Shown one piece after another: positions 28,234 to 38,808 of a stretch of 64,000 nt of DNA. The position numbers and the translations under genes were made by a program. Under the pieces are notes generated by a model. That model ran no database searches, had not been told where the DNA came from, and saw only the letters and a list, made by a program, of their open reading frames with translations. This DNA is from Victivallales bacterium (GTDB lineage: Bacteria; Verrucomicrobiota; Lentisphaeria; Oligosphaerales; Oligosphaeraceae): positions 48,948 through 112,947 of the forward strand of contig JAFXUD010000064.1 in NCBI GenBank assembly GCA_017535315.1. Direction: 5' to 3'. Positions within the stretch are counted from its first letter, which is position 1. Each line of letters opens with the position of its first letter.

Positions 28234-28626
28234 TTACCTGAGCCATTTTTCGTATTGTGAAACAGACATCAGTTCGGCTAATTGGGTATCTGGAACATGG
28301 GAGAGTTTGCAGATCCAGCCCTGTTCTTCTGGGGAGCTGTTTAAAAGCGACATATCATCTGATAACCCAGCATTGACCTCTTCGACAATCCCATCGACAG
28401 CCGAGACAAAATCACCCGATGCCTTGTTGGACTCCAACACAAAGAGCACCTCGTCTTTGACGGCTTTTGCTCCAATCTGGGGCAACTCCAGAAAATTGAC
28501 TTCCCCTAGCTCTTCCAGAGCCAGTTTGGTGAGACCAACATAGACAACGCTCTCTACTGGTTCAAGCCAGAGATGACCGTCGCTGTAGCGGCGTGCTTCT
28601 GTTTTCCTGATCGATTTCATGTGCAT
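28234..28626 (-). CDS. gcvH: Glycine cleavage system H-like lipoyl protein
   Basis: A 130-residue lipoyl carrier protein. The lipoyl domain spans about 18-105: HLWLEPVESVVYVGLTKLAL, then VLFVLESNKASGDF with lipoyl-lysine candidate Lys68, then GIVEEVNAGL and the C-terminal WICKL. In the glycine cleavage system it shuttles aminomethyl groups between P, T and L proteins, none of which is in this window. It lies 15 nt after thyX, the other one-carbon enzyme here. It could start at 28626 or at the internal Met of MKSIRK (28620). An H-like protein with another partner is possible. Confidence 0.85.
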   Translation of the reverse strand: MHMKSIRKTEARRYSDGHLWLEPVESVVYVGLTKLALEELGEVNFLELPQIGAKAVKDEVLFVLESNKASGDFVSAVDGIVEEVNAGLSDDMSLLNSSPEEQGWICKLSHVPDTQLAELMSVSQYEKWLR

Positions 28627-28641
28627 AAGAGCAGAGATGCT

Positions 28642-29328
28642 TTACCACTTGAGGACTTCTGCAACATGTGGGACAATCGGCTTGATTAACTGCTTGATGG
28701 CAACGGCGTATTCCCTGATTTCTTCCTGGGCGTGCTCGCTGTCGCGCAGCTCCAGGAACTTGATGAGGTTGTTAAGGTCAACTGTTCCCCAGAAGGTGGT
28801 CATCATGTTCTGCGGCAGCACACCACGCGCTTGTTCGCGGCACACCCCCTTTGCTAACAGTTCCTCGTATGCTGCGTACGCGACCTTGTTCTGGTTATCG
28901 ATGATTTTTCGGCATGCTTCCTGATCGATTTTTTCAGAGGCGTGAGAGGCTTGGCGGTCACTTTCGGCCTGTTCGCGCAATTCGCGTGGCACGAAAAAGG
29001 TTATCTCCTCCTGGGTGTATCGGCGGGAGATTTCATTGTATGACCAGGTTCTGTGGCGATGCCACTGGGAACGGACAAACAGGGGGCAATGGACAAGGAA
29101 GGTGAAGACCACATGCTCCAACGGGCTGGAATGGTGGTTAGCGATGAGATAACGGACCAAACCTGCATCCCTGGCATCCATCACCTTGCGGATTTTTCCA
29201 AAGGAAACCCTGGCGGCGTTGACAATGCTTGTCTCCGTGCCCATTTGGTCAACTAGTCCGACCCAGCCCTGCCCATCAAGCACCATAACGTGGTTGGTGG
29301 GCGGAATGTTAACAGTGTCATTGCTCAT
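28642..29328 (-). CDS. thyX: Flavin-dependent thymidylate synthase ThyX
   Basis: A 228-residue FAD/NADPH-dependent enzyme converting dUMP to dTMP with methylene-tetrahydrofolate. The diagnostic RHRX7S motif is Arg91-His92-Arg93 with Ser101. The N-terminal LDGQGWVGLVDQMGTE and the HHSSPLEHVVFTF segment (about 65-77) are also family hallmarks. Length matches the family. It follows the acyl carrier protein gene by 63 nt and precedes gcvH by 15 nt. No classical thyA is seen in the window. Confidence 0.96.
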   Translation of the reverse strand: MSNDTVNIPPTNHVMVLDGQGWVGLVDQMGTETSIVNAARVSFGKIRKVMDARDAGLVRYLIANHHSSPLEHVVFTFLVHCPLFVRSQWHRHRTWSYNEISRRYTQEEITFFVPRELREQAESDRQASHASEKIDQEACRKIIDNQNKVAYAAYEELLAKGVCREQARGVLPQNMMTTFWGTVDLNNLIKFLELRDSEHAQEEIREYAVAIKQLIKPIVPHVAEVLKW

Positions 29329-29391
29329 AAATGCGTTCTCCTGGGGGTGAAGGCAATTGTTTTGGATTATCTACATGAAAGAGGAAACTAA

Positions 29392-29637
29392 CTACTTGGA
29401 AGCTAGGAAGGGTTCCAGATAATCGACGCATCCTTTCAACGTGGCGAACTTGCCATAATCCGCTTCGGGGACCTCGACTCCGTACCGCTTGCGGAGCTCC
29501 ATGATGACATCCAGAAAATCCATCGATTCCAGCTTGCCCTTGAGGTTGTCTTCCATGCCGAGTGCTGCCCAGTCCTCGTCCTCGACAATTTCACTCAGGA
29601 TGTTGATTACCGCCTTGTAGATTTCATTACGTGTCAT
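29392..29637 (-). CDS. Acyl carrier protein-like protein
   Basis: An 81-residue four-helix acyl or peptidyl carrier. The phosphopantetheine serine is Ser38, in LESMDFLD where canonical AcpP has DSL. Helix II (MDFLDVIMELRKRYGVEVPE) and the C-terminal KGCVDYLEPFL helix are typical. The ESM variant, and the location directly after a ketoacyl synthase, point to a specialised rather than the primary fatty-acid ACP. No phosphopantetheinyl transferase is nearby. A repeat-filled gap of about 200 nt separates it from the synthase. Confidence 0.85.
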   Translation of the reverse strand: MTRNEIYKAVINILSEIVEDEDWAALGMEDNLKGKLESMDFLDVIMELRKRYGVEVPEADYGKFATLKGCVDYLEPFLASK

Positions 29638-29681
29638 TTCGTTTGGGTCTCCGTTCTTGTTGAGATGGGTATGTTTTTAGA

Positions 29682-29832
29682 GGTAATTTCAAAACTATCA
29701 TCAAAATGCACGCTGACATGAACACATTGGCGTTGGCAACGCCTCTTGCCGCACGAAAGTGCGGCTTCGAGCCGTTACCTTAGCGACTGCGCCCATCTCT
29801 TAGCGCATTTCGCGTTAGTTTTGAAATTTTCT
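29682..29832. repeat. Palindromic repeat interrupted by a 100-nt insert
   Basis: The left arm GGTAATTTCAAAACTA (29682-29697) and right part GCGCATTTCGCG plus TTAGTTTTGAAATT (29803-29828) correspond to the uninterrupted palindrome at 49936-49980. Here roughly 100 nt with two small hairpins (GGCGTTGGCAACGCC and GCCGCACGAAAGTGCGGC) lie between the arms. It sits between the ketoacyl synthase and acyl carrier protein genes. It has no open frame. Confidence 0.7.
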
Positions 29833-29834
29833 CT

Positions 29835-31085
29835 TTATTGATTGTACTTGTTGACGATAAGAACGCAGTTGATGCCGAACATGCCAAAGGAGTTGTTGAG
29901 GATGCTGGTGATCTTCTGCACCTTCTGCGGTTTGTTCAAGACTAGGTTGTGTAGAGCGCACTCGGGATCGAGGTTATCGACGTTGATGGTCGGGTGGACG
30001 ATGTTGTCCTCGAAGGCGGGAAGGTTGCCCGCCAGTTCCAAGGCGGCGGCAGCCCCCATGCAGTGGCCGATGAAGCTCTTGGTGTTGTTGAAGTAGGTGT
30101 CGGGGCAGTTTTCACCGAAAACGGAGCGCAGTGCCTGGCACTCCTTTGCGTCGCCTGCGTGGGTGCCAGTGGCATGTGTGTTGACGATGCTGATATCCTG
30201 TGGCTGCATATCCGCTTTGGCAAGGGCGGCTCGAATGCACTCTGCTTGGCGTTCCGCGCAGGGCATCACCATGTCCGTGGCATCAGAGTTGTAGTTGTAT
30301 CCGACGATTTCGCCGTAGATTTTTGCGCCCCTGGCCTTCGCCTTGTCCAGCCGTTCAAGCGTGAAAACGGCACCGCCCTCGGAGATGACGATACCGTTAC
30401 GCGCGATGTCAAATGGTCTGGAGGCTTTCGCTGGGTCATCGTGTCGTGCCAGTGCCGTCTGGCTGTTGAATGCGGCGAAGATGCCAAATGTATGGGGGGA
30501 TTCGGAGACCCCGCCTGCGAGGGCGAAATCAACCTCGCCCAGTAGAATCTGCTGGAGGCCAGAGACACAGCCAAGGTTGCCTGCGGCGCATGCCGCGCCA
30601 AGGGTGAAATGGGGGCCTGTGATGCCTAGATTGACGGTCACCTCGCCTGCAGGGCTGTTGGCGACGGTACGCGGATTGTGGTAATGGGACCAGCATTTTG
30701 TGTCGTAGTTGAACTTGCTGATTTCATAGATTTCGTTTTCCGTCTCAACATTTCCGTGTTCCGTGATGCCGAGAAAGACGCCTGTACGGCTTTTGGAATA
30801 ATCTCTGTCTAGCTCTATCCCTGCGTCCTGCAATGCCTCGTGCGCACAGTAAACACCAATCGACCCTGCGCGTGTTCCCGTGCGTACCTCTTTTTTCTTC
30901 TGGTACTTAAGTGGGTCGAAGGTGCACAGCCCCGCCAAGGTCTTTCCGAAATACCTGATTTCGTATTCGGTTATCCCTGAAACGCCGTTCAGGAGGCTGT
31001 GCCTGAACTCTCCCAGATTGTTCCCATTGGGAGCGGTCAAGCCAATGCCTGTTATGACAACTCGTTGATTATCTGATTTTTTCAT
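29835..31085 (-). CDS. Beta-ketoacyl-ACP synthase (KAS I/II type)
   Basis: A 416-residue condensing enzyme of the thiolase fold. The Cys-His-His triad is Cys166 in GAACAAGN, His304 in NTHATGTHAGD, and His341 in KSFIGHCMGAA. The N-terminal VVITGIGLTAPNG is typical. I start at 31085 (MKKSDNQ), inside a longer frame. An acyl carrier protein gene follows, so the two likely form a dedicated pair. Relatives of this arrangement act in unusual fatty acid or polyene-type lipid synthesis, but no other biosynthetic genes are present here. It is probably not the housekeeping FabF. Confidence 0.9.
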   Translation of the reverse strand: MKKSDNQRVVITGIGLTAPNGNNLGEFRHSLLNGVSGITEYEIRYFGKTLAGLCTFDPLKYQKKKEVRTGTRAGSIGVYCAHEALQDAGIELDRDYSKSRTGVFLGITEHGNVETENEIYEISKFNYDTKCWSHYHNPRTVANSPAGEVTVNLGITGPHFTLGAACAAGNLGCVSGLQQILLGEVDFALAGGVSESPHTFGIFAAFNSQTALARHDDPAKASRPFDIARNGIVISEGGAVFTLERLDKAKARGAKIYGEIVGYNYNSDATDMVMPCAERQAECIRAALAKADMQPQDISIVNTHATGTHAGDAKECQALRSVFGENCPDTYFNNTKSFIGHCMGAAAALELAGNLPAFEDNIVHPTINVDNLDPECALHNLVLNKPQKVQKITSILNNSFGMFGINCVLIVNKYNQ

Positions 31086-31187
31086 CGCAAAAAATGACAA
31101 ATATATTAGCCTCTCATAATGTAATATAAGGCATTTTGGCAAATATGCGAGATGGATAATGAAAAAAAGAGTGTGGCGGCTGGCACT

Positions 31188-32021
31188 TTAGTGGGGCATG
31201 AACATCTCGACCTTTTCGGGCTTTGCAGGAGTGCCGACCATGGGGGAGGCAGTGTCCAGTGCGCGCAGTGTCTCCATTTCCGCTGCGGTCAGTTCGAAGC
31301 CGAACACGTTGAAGTTCTCCTTGATGCGCTCTTCGTGGACGCTCTTGGGAATGACGACGATGCCTAGCTGAATCAGGTAGTGGAGGAGGATCTGCGCAGG
31401 TGTCCTGCTGTATTTCTCGGCCAGGGCGGTGACCTCTGGCAGCGTGAACATCTCGTTGCGGCGAGCTTGTCCAAGAGGCGCATATGCCATGGGGCGGACA
31501 TTGTACTTCTCCATCCACTTGCGTTCAACCTGCCGCTGGCAGAAGAGATGTGTCTCGATTTGGTTGACGGCTGGCACGACTTTGTTGAAACTGACGATGT
31601 CGATGAGTCTGTCGGGCTCGAAGTTTGAGACACCGATGGCGCGGATGATTCCCTCCGCATAGAACTTTTCGAGTTCGCGCCAGGCGGCATAGTAGTTGCC
31701 GAAGGGCCAGTGGAGCAGTACAAGGTCAAGGTAGTCCGTGCGGAGCTTCTTCAGGGAGGAAAGGACAGCCTCACGTGCGTTCTCAAAGGATCTGAAACTG
31801 ACCTTGGTGACGATGAAGAGTTGCTTGCGGTCGATGCCGCTTTCTGCGATTCCCTGGCCAACCTGCTCCTCGTTCTTGTAGCCTTCCGCCGTGTCGATCA
31901 TCTGGTAGCCTGCCTCAATGGCGGTGCGGACGGAGTTCACGCACTCGTCTCCTGCTGTCTTGAATGTGCCCAACCCCAGCAGGGGCATCTCGACGCCATT
32001 GTTCAACGTGATGGTTTCCAT
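31188..32021 (-). CDS. Aldo/keto reductase
   Basis: A 277-residue NADPH-dependent reductase of the AKR superfamily (2,5-diketo-D-gluconate reductase-like). It begins ITLNNGVEMPLLGLGTFK and has DTAEGYKNEEQVGQGI near 43 with catalytic Asp and Tyr. Lys appears in FIVTKVSF and His in LVLLHWPFG. The NADP-site pattern VIPKSVHEERIKENFNVF lies near the C-terminus, and GVSNFEPDRL near 128 is also typical. The substrate is a small aldehyde or sugar, unspecified. Its own promoter lies 46-73 nt upstream, and a GGAGAC motif precedes the ATG. Confidence 0.93.
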   Translation of the reverse strand: METITLNNGVEMPLLGLGTFKTAGDECVNSVRTAIEAGYQMIDTAEGYKNEEQVGQGIAESGIDRKQLFIVTKVSFRSFENAREAVLSSLKKLRTDYLDLVLLHWPFGNYYAAWRELEKFYAEGIIRAIGVSNFEPDRLIDIVSFNKVVPAVNQIETHLFCQRQVERKWMEKYNVRPMAYAPLGQARRNEMFTLPEVTALAEKYSRTPAQILLHYLIQLGIVVIPKSVHEERIKENFNVFGFELTAAEMETLRALDTASPMVGTPAKPEKVEMFMPH

Positions 32022-32066
32022 TGTTGTCTCCTGAATGGTTTGTGGTTTGTTTTATCGTGCCCCAAT

Positions 32067-32094
32067 ACTATAGCACGCCTTTGTAAATGGGCAA
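32067..32094 (-). promoter_or_regulatory. Sigma-70-type promoter for the aldo/keto reductase
   Basis: On the minus strand, TTGCCC (32089-32094) and TATAGT (32067-32072) are separated by 16 nt. The predicted start is near 32060, about 40 nt before the ATG at 32021. The -10 hexamer is identical to that proposed for the 260-residue gene. Confidence 0.5.
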
Positions 32095-32144
32095 ATCTGT
32101 CTTGTCAGAGCAAGGCAAGTGCGACAGAATGACGCACCCGCATA

Positions 32145-32198
32145 TCTAGTAAATCTAGCAAATCTAGTTAATCTAGAAAACCTAGTTAATCTAGTTAA
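32145..32198. repeat. 9-nt tandem repeat array before clpB
   Basis: Six consecutive units in exact 9-nt register, consensus TCTAGTTAA: TCTAGTAAA, TCTAGCAAA, TCTAGTTAA, TCTAGAAAA, CCTAGTTAA, TCTAGTTAA. The array ends two bases before the putative sigma-54 promoter at 32201. The same unit family is found at 6172-6216 after lon. Units vary mainly at positions 6-7. Confidence 0.88.
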
Positions 32199-32200
32199 TC

Positions 32201-32218
32201 TTGGCACGCTTCCTGCAA
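32201..32218 (+). promoter_or_regulatory. Putative sigma-54 promoter of clpB
   Basis: TTGGCACG followed by CTGCAA places the invariant GG (32203-32204) and GC (32215-32216) exactly 10 nt apart, as required for the -24/-12 elements. Only one consensus position (T to C before GC) differs. Transcription would begin near 32227, about 45 nt before the clpB ATG, leaving room for the AGGAGG at 32256-32261. No sigma-54 activator gene is in the window. Confidence 0.6.
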
Positions 32219-32270
32219 GACACACTTGTCGAAGTCTAAACAATAATATTATTTTAGGAGGAAAAGCTAT

Positions 32271-34847
<2,577 letters not shown>

Positions 34848-34849
34848 AG

Positions 34850-35782
34850 ATGAAGATTGCGACTACGACTGGTGATTTCTGCGACTATGTCGCGAAGGAC
34901 GACATTCCGCAGGCAGTTCGCCTTCTGGCCAAGTGTGGCTTCAGGCACATAGACGTGAGTCTGGACAGCGCTTATTTCAACGGCTCGAAGATGTGCGGGG
35001 ACGAATGGGAAAAGTGGACAGCGGAAATTCTGGAGACAGGGCGTGAGCTTGGCGTTGATTTCGTCCAGGCTCACGCCATAAACTCCGCATACGCACCAGG
35101 CCCCGACCGCGACAGCCGCATGGAGATGCTGCGTCGCCAGATGAGAATCTGCGCGATGCTGGACATTTCAGGCATGGTGGTCCACGCAATCTGCAAGCCG
35201 AATGGCGAGAGAGAAGACTTCATGGAGAAGAATGTACAGATGTATGGTGAACTGCTTCACACGGCAGAGGAGACGGGCGTGCGCATCTATACGGAGAACA
35301 CCTGCACGGCCAATTGCCCCACCTATTATCTCTATGAAGGCAAGGACTTCAATGAACTGCGCGAACGCCTCGGCAACCACCCGCTTTTCGGGTGCTGCTG
35401 GGATGTCGGACATGCGAACGTGCAGAGCGTTGACCAGTACAAGAGTATCACCGACATGGGGGACGGACTGATGGCCGTCCACATCCACGACAACGATGGT
35501 CGTCGCGACCTCCATCTTCAGCCTTACTCAGGCGGGACATGCTATGACGCCATCATCAACGGGCTTCTTGACATTGAGTTCAAAGGGCCGTTCACGCTTG
35601 AGGCGTTCTGCGTTCCTGTTGCCCAGAGCTTCTACTTCTGCGGTCGAAAGCATTTTAAGGAGAAAGGCCCCGCGTTTGACAGGCTCGGCATGCCGCCGCT
35701 GGAATTCAAGCTCCGCTCCGAGGCAATGATGCTTGACCTGACGCGCTATATGCTGGAGACCTACAACTGCCTTGAGGAGTAG
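34850..35782 (+). CDS. Sugar phosphate isomerase/epimerase (xylose isomerase-like TIM barrel)
   Basis: A 310-residue TIM barrel of the AP-endonuclease-2/xylose-isomerase-like family. Expected metal-ligand segments are present: RIYTENTCT (Glu near 147), CWDVGHANV (Asp and His near 186-189), VHIHDNDGRRDLH (two His and an Asp near 211-220), and GPFTLEAFC (Glu). It begins two bases after clpB, so it is probably co-transcribed with it. Members interconvert ketoses or inositol derivatives. The substrate is not determinable here. Confidence 0.88.
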   Translation: MKIATTTGDFCDYVAKDDIPQAVRLLAKCGFRHIDVSLDSAYFNGSKMCGDEWEKWTAEILETGRELGVDFVQAHAINSAYAPGPDRDSRMEMLRRQMRICAMLDISGMVVHAICKPNGEREDFMEKNVQMYGELLHTAEETGVRIYTENTCTANCPTYYLYEGKDFNELRERLGNHPLFGCCWDVGHANVQSVDQYKSITDMGDGLMAVHIHDNDGRRDLHLQPYSGGTCYDAIINGLLDIEFKGPFTLEAFCVPVAQSFYFCGRKHFKEKGPAFDRLGMPPLEFKLRSEAMMLDLTRYMLETYNCLEE

Positions 35783-35799
35783 CGATTTGTCATTTCTAT

Positions 35800-36738
35800 T
35801 TAGGGGTATGACAGGCTCCACTTGGGGCGTTTGCGGAAGGGGGTGAGGAATTTGCGGGAGAGTGCGCCTTTTTCTTCGAGGTGGATGTAGCACTCTGTGT
35901 CGCAGGCGCGTCCACAGATGCTGGCATGGTAGCCGCAGCGCATGCCTGGGTAGAAGACGAGCTGGGAGAGAATCTCCCTTGCGTGTTCGGGAGTCAAATG
36001 GGCTTCGCCTGCGATGATGGCGAGGCGGTCGGGGTCATCCGCGAAGGCATCATCTGGCATAAATGGATTGATGGCCTTTGCCGCGCCAGCGTAGTAGGCG
36101 GAGCACTGCCAGGTGTCGAGTTTGCCGTCGGCGGAGAGCGCGTGGCCTGGGCAGGCCTTCACGCATTTGCCGCAGTGGTCGCACAGGTGCGGTTGCACCA
36201 GCGGGTCAGGGGGCAGCTCTGCGTCCGTCAGGATGAAGACGAAGCGTTGGCAGGGGCCGAACTCGTCGGTGAGGATGGAGCCGCTGAGGCCGCGTTCGCC
36301 GAGGCCGCAGTCGATGGCGTCCTGCTCGAAGTCCATGATGAGTTCATGGGAGTTGGCAGTTTCGACCATCTCGGGGTACATTTCGGGACTGGTATTAGCG
36401 CTATCATGGCGAACGAACTGGTTGCGGCGCTGGGGCAGGGCCTCGTAGCCAGCCTTTTCCAGCACGGCGCAACCGCGCAGGAGGGCGATGGGCATCACGG
36501 TTTCCTCCAACGTGATGACGGCCATCGTGGTGTACTGGTAGTAGGTCGTGCCCTCCTCGATGCCGCGTCGGCTACCTCGCAGTTGGCGGAACGCCGCGCA
36601 GACGACGGTCTTGGCGGTCGGCATCAACTGAAGTATGGCGGGGTCATGGAAACGCTCTACGTTGCCGCAGCGGACGATGTCCGCTCCCTCGGCAATCAGG
36701 GCGTCGGCGAGCTGCTGTTTGAGTTCCTTTGTATCCAT
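35800..36738 (-). CDS. QueG-like 4Fe-4S protein (third of three)
   Basis: A 312-residue iron-sulfur protein resembling epoxyqueuosine reductase. A ferredoxin-type CxxCxxCxxxCP motif is seen in LCDHCGKCVKACPGH (about 180-195), and a second Cys set lies at the C-terminus (CGYHASICGRACDTEC). The N-terminal domain (ALIAEGADIVRCGNVERF, TVVCAAFRQLRGSRRG) matches the cobalamin-binding-like portion of QueG. The C-terminal HEAT-like part of true QueG is missing, so it is a family relative, not queG. GGAGGC precedes the ATG. It is the last gene of a three-paralogue operon. Confidence 0.82.
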   Translation of the reverse strand: MDTKELKQQLADALIAEGADIVRCGNVERFHDPAILQLMPTAKTVVCAAFRQLRGSRRGIEEGTTYYQYTTMAVITLEETVMPIALLRGCAVLEKAGYEALPQRRNQFVRHDSANTSPEMYPEMVETANSHELIMDFEQDAIDCGLGERGLSGSILTDEFGPCQRFVFILTDAELPPDPLVQPHLCDHCGKCVKACPGHALSADGKLDTWQCSAYYAGAAKAINPFMPDDAFADDPDRLAIIAGEAHLTPEHAREILSQLVFYPGMRCGYHASICGRACDTECYIHLEEKGALSRKFLTPFRKRPKWSLSYP

Positions 36739-36742
36739 AGTC

Positions 36743-37651
36743 TTACAGCCTCCCCAGTTCTTTCAAGTGGTGATAGCAGGCATAGTCGCATGCCTTTCCG
36801 CAGAGGGCGGGCATGTAGCCGCGCATGGGCTCTGTTGGCAGGAAGTTTTCCTGCGGGTAGAGGGCGCGGGCCGATTCGCTGTCAAATCGTTTTTCTCCCG
36901 AAAGAATCTGCCCGCGTTCCGTGGAGCCTTTCAGGAATCCGTCGTGCATGAAGGGATTGGAGGCGTGGGCGCCCTTGTAATAGACGGCGCACTGCCAGGT
37001 GTCCAGTCCATCCTTCGAGATGGCGTGGCCTGGGCAGGAGGCGGCGCATTTGCCGCAGTGGTCGCAGAGATTTCCCTCGAATGGAGAGTCACACTCCAGG
37101 GGCATGTCGGTGATGATGAAGACGAAGCGCACGTATGGCCCAAGTTCCCTTGTCAGCACGTGGCCTGAATCGCCGAGGCTGCCAAGGCCGCAGATTCTGG
37201 CGGCCTGAGCCACGTCGAGAATCACGTCGGGTGCTGGCTTGCCAGGGGCGACCGCCTCTGCGTATTTCAGCTCGTAGGTGTCGAAAACCTCGGGATTGGT
37301 CGATTTGTCGCCCTTGACCATCAGGTTGCTGACGTTGCGCTGTACGCAGGCGTCATAGCCCGCGTCCTCGATCATCGCGCCAAGGCGTAGCAGGAAGATT
37401 TCGGAGACCTCCTCATCGATGAGGCGCACGCCAAGCTGCGCGTAGTTCAGGTACTGCACCTGGTCATGCATCGCCTGGTAGAGGGCGCGTGGCACCCTGA
37501 AAGCACAGCCGATGACGCAGGTGGCCTTTGGCAGAATCATCTTTGGGTCGTGCTGCGGAGTAGTGCCTTCAAAGAGGCGGATGTCGCCGATGCCCACCAA
37601 ATCAGCTCCAAGCTCCAGGGCCTTCTTCTTTATGTCCATTGCAGTCAACAT
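36743..37651 (-). CDS. QueG-like 4Fe-4S protein (second of three)
   Basis: A 302-residue paralogue of its two neighbours. It opens with MLTAMDIKKKALELGADLVGI, nearly the same as the first paralogue, and carries CxxCxxCxxxCP in LCDHCGKCAASCPGH and a C-terminal cluster ALCGKACDYACYHH. The internal pattern AARICGLGSLGDSGHVLTRELGPYVRFVFIITDMPLE matches the equivalent region in both sisters. Spacing is 3 nt to the upstream gene and 4 nt to the downstream one, so the three are one operon. A GAGGTG Shine-Dalgarno sits 5 nt before 37651. Substrate unknown. Confidence 0.82.
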   Translation of the reverse strand: MLTAMDIKKKALELGADLVGIGDIRLFEGTTPQHDPKMILPKATCVIGCAFRVPRALYQAMHDQVQYLNYAQLGVRLIDEEVSEIFLLRLGAMIEDAGYDACVQRNVSNLMVKGDKSTNPEVFDTYELKYAEAVAPGKPAPDVILDVAQAARICGLGSLGDSGHVLTRELGPYVRFVFIITDMPLECDSPFEGNLCDHCGKCAASCPGHAISKDGLDTWQCAVYYKGAHASNPFMHDGFLKGSTERGQILSGEKRFDSESARALYPQENFLPTEPMRGYMPALCGKACDYACYHHLKELGRL

Positions 37652-37654
37652 CGT

Positions 37655-38719
37655 TCACCTCTCCATTTTCCAGGCTTTTCCCGTGCGCAGGGGATTGTGG
37701 AAGCGACCAGCCAGGCATCCGCCCCGCTTCTCCAGCATGCTGACGCACGCGCGGATGCAGCCGCCGCACTTTGCCATGTTGTAGCCCAGCCAGGAGGGGA
37801 AGTACTTGGCAAGTGCTTTGTAAACCTTGATAATCTCCACCTCCGACGCGGGCTTCTTGCCTGCGAACAAATCCAGGTCGCCGTTCTCGTTTTTGTCCCA
37901 GACCTCTTTAGGAACGAAGGGGTTGAAGTATTTGCCCGCGTGCGTGTAGTAAGCATAGCATTTCCACTCGTCCAGCTTGCCCCATTCGCAGAGTTTCCCG
38001 CCAATGGTGACCTTGATGCTCTCCTTGGTGCTGAGGCACTGACCAGGACACTCGCGTGCGCAGGCCATGCAGCGGCGACAGAGAGGCGGGCCGTCATAGA
38101 GCGGGTCGGGCTCCAGTGGTGCGTCCGTAAAGATAAAGGCCAGGCGTTGCAACGGGCCAAACTGGGGTGTCAGGAACATCTTGCTCCAGCCGATTTCGCC
38201 GAGGCCGCAAGCGACCGCCGCCAGACGGAAGTGGAACTGCAGGTCGGGCGGTGCCTGGTCGGGACGAGCGGGACGCGTGAAGAGCGAGCGATGGTGGGCG
38301 GTCTTGCCCTTGCTGCGTTCGTTCACCTCAATCTGCTCTTCGGGGGAGAGGGTTTTGCCAAGGCTGCCATCCATGTCGGAGACGATGCCGCGCGCGCCTG
38401 TATTACGATAGACGACCGCCTCGTAGCCGTGGTCCTCAATCACCTTGCCGACCTTGTAGAGGACGGCTGGCGCGTGCATTTCGTTGATGCCTGCGTATGC
38501 CATGGAGGGGTACTGGTAGAACTGCGTCCCCTCCTCAATACCGCGCTGCACGCCGCGCGGTATGCGGAATACCATGCCGACGACCGTCTTGGCCTCGGGA
38601 AAAATCTCGCGCGGGTCCATCTCCTTGGGGGCTCCCTCGAAACGGGCCATGTCGCCGATGCCACAGAGGTCGGCACCAGCCTCCAGAGCCGCTTTCTTCA
38701 CAATGCTTGATGTCAACAT
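37655..38719 (-). CDS. QueG-like 4Fe-4S protein (first of three)
   Basis: A 354-residue iron-sulfur protein and the largest of the three paralogues. The ferredoxin motif is LCRRCMACARECPGQC, and the second cluster is reduced to KCGGCIRACVSM. An extra segment (about 155-190, with a run of basic residues) is absent from the sisters. I start it at 38719 (MLTSSIVKKAAL) after a GAGGAC Shine-Dalgarno; the longer frame to 38770 has no signal. It is read from the promoter at 38760-38787. Related proteins in anaerobes include uncharacterised reductive-dehalogenase-like domains, but corrinoid binding is not evident. Confidence 0.82.
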   Translation of the reverse strand: MLTSSIVKKAALEAGADLCGIGDMARFEGAPKEMDPREIFPEAKTVVGMVFRIPRGVQRGIEEGTQFYQYPSMAYAGINEMHAPAVLYKVGKVIEDHGYEAVVYRNTGARGIVSDMDGSLGKTLSPEEQIEVNERSKGKTAHHRSLFTRPARPDQAPPDLQFHFRLAAVACGLGEIGWSKMFLTPQFGPLQRLAFIFTDAPLEPDPLYDGPPLCRRCMACARECPGQCLSTKESIKVTIGGKLCEWGKLDEWKCYAYYTHAGKYFNPFVPKEVWDKNENGDLDLFAGKKPASEVEIIKVYKALAKYFPSWLGYNMAKCGGCIRACVSMLEKRGGCLAGRFHNPLRTGKAWKMER

Positions 38720-38759
38720 AATGTCCTCAGTATTCTGTTGCTTCAGTCTCTTTGGCATC

Positions 38760-38787
38760 AATATACACATACCTTTATCTAAATCAA
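38760..38787 (-). promoter_or_regulatory. Sigma-70-type promoter for the Fe-S operon
   Basis: On the minus strand, TTGATT (38782-38787) and TATATT (38760-38765) lie 16 nt apart, giving a start near 38753 and a leader of about 34 nt before the ATG at 38719. It lies 22 nt from the inverted repeat at 38809-38872, which could regulate it. Confidence 0.5.
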
Positions 38788-38808
38788 GCGTATGTCCCTT
38801 TTTTTCGT

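Noticed and set aside
28642..31085. Polyketide or secondary-metabolite cluster
   Set aside because: Only one condensing enzyme and one carrier protein; the neighbours are thyX, gcvH and an aldo/keto reductase.
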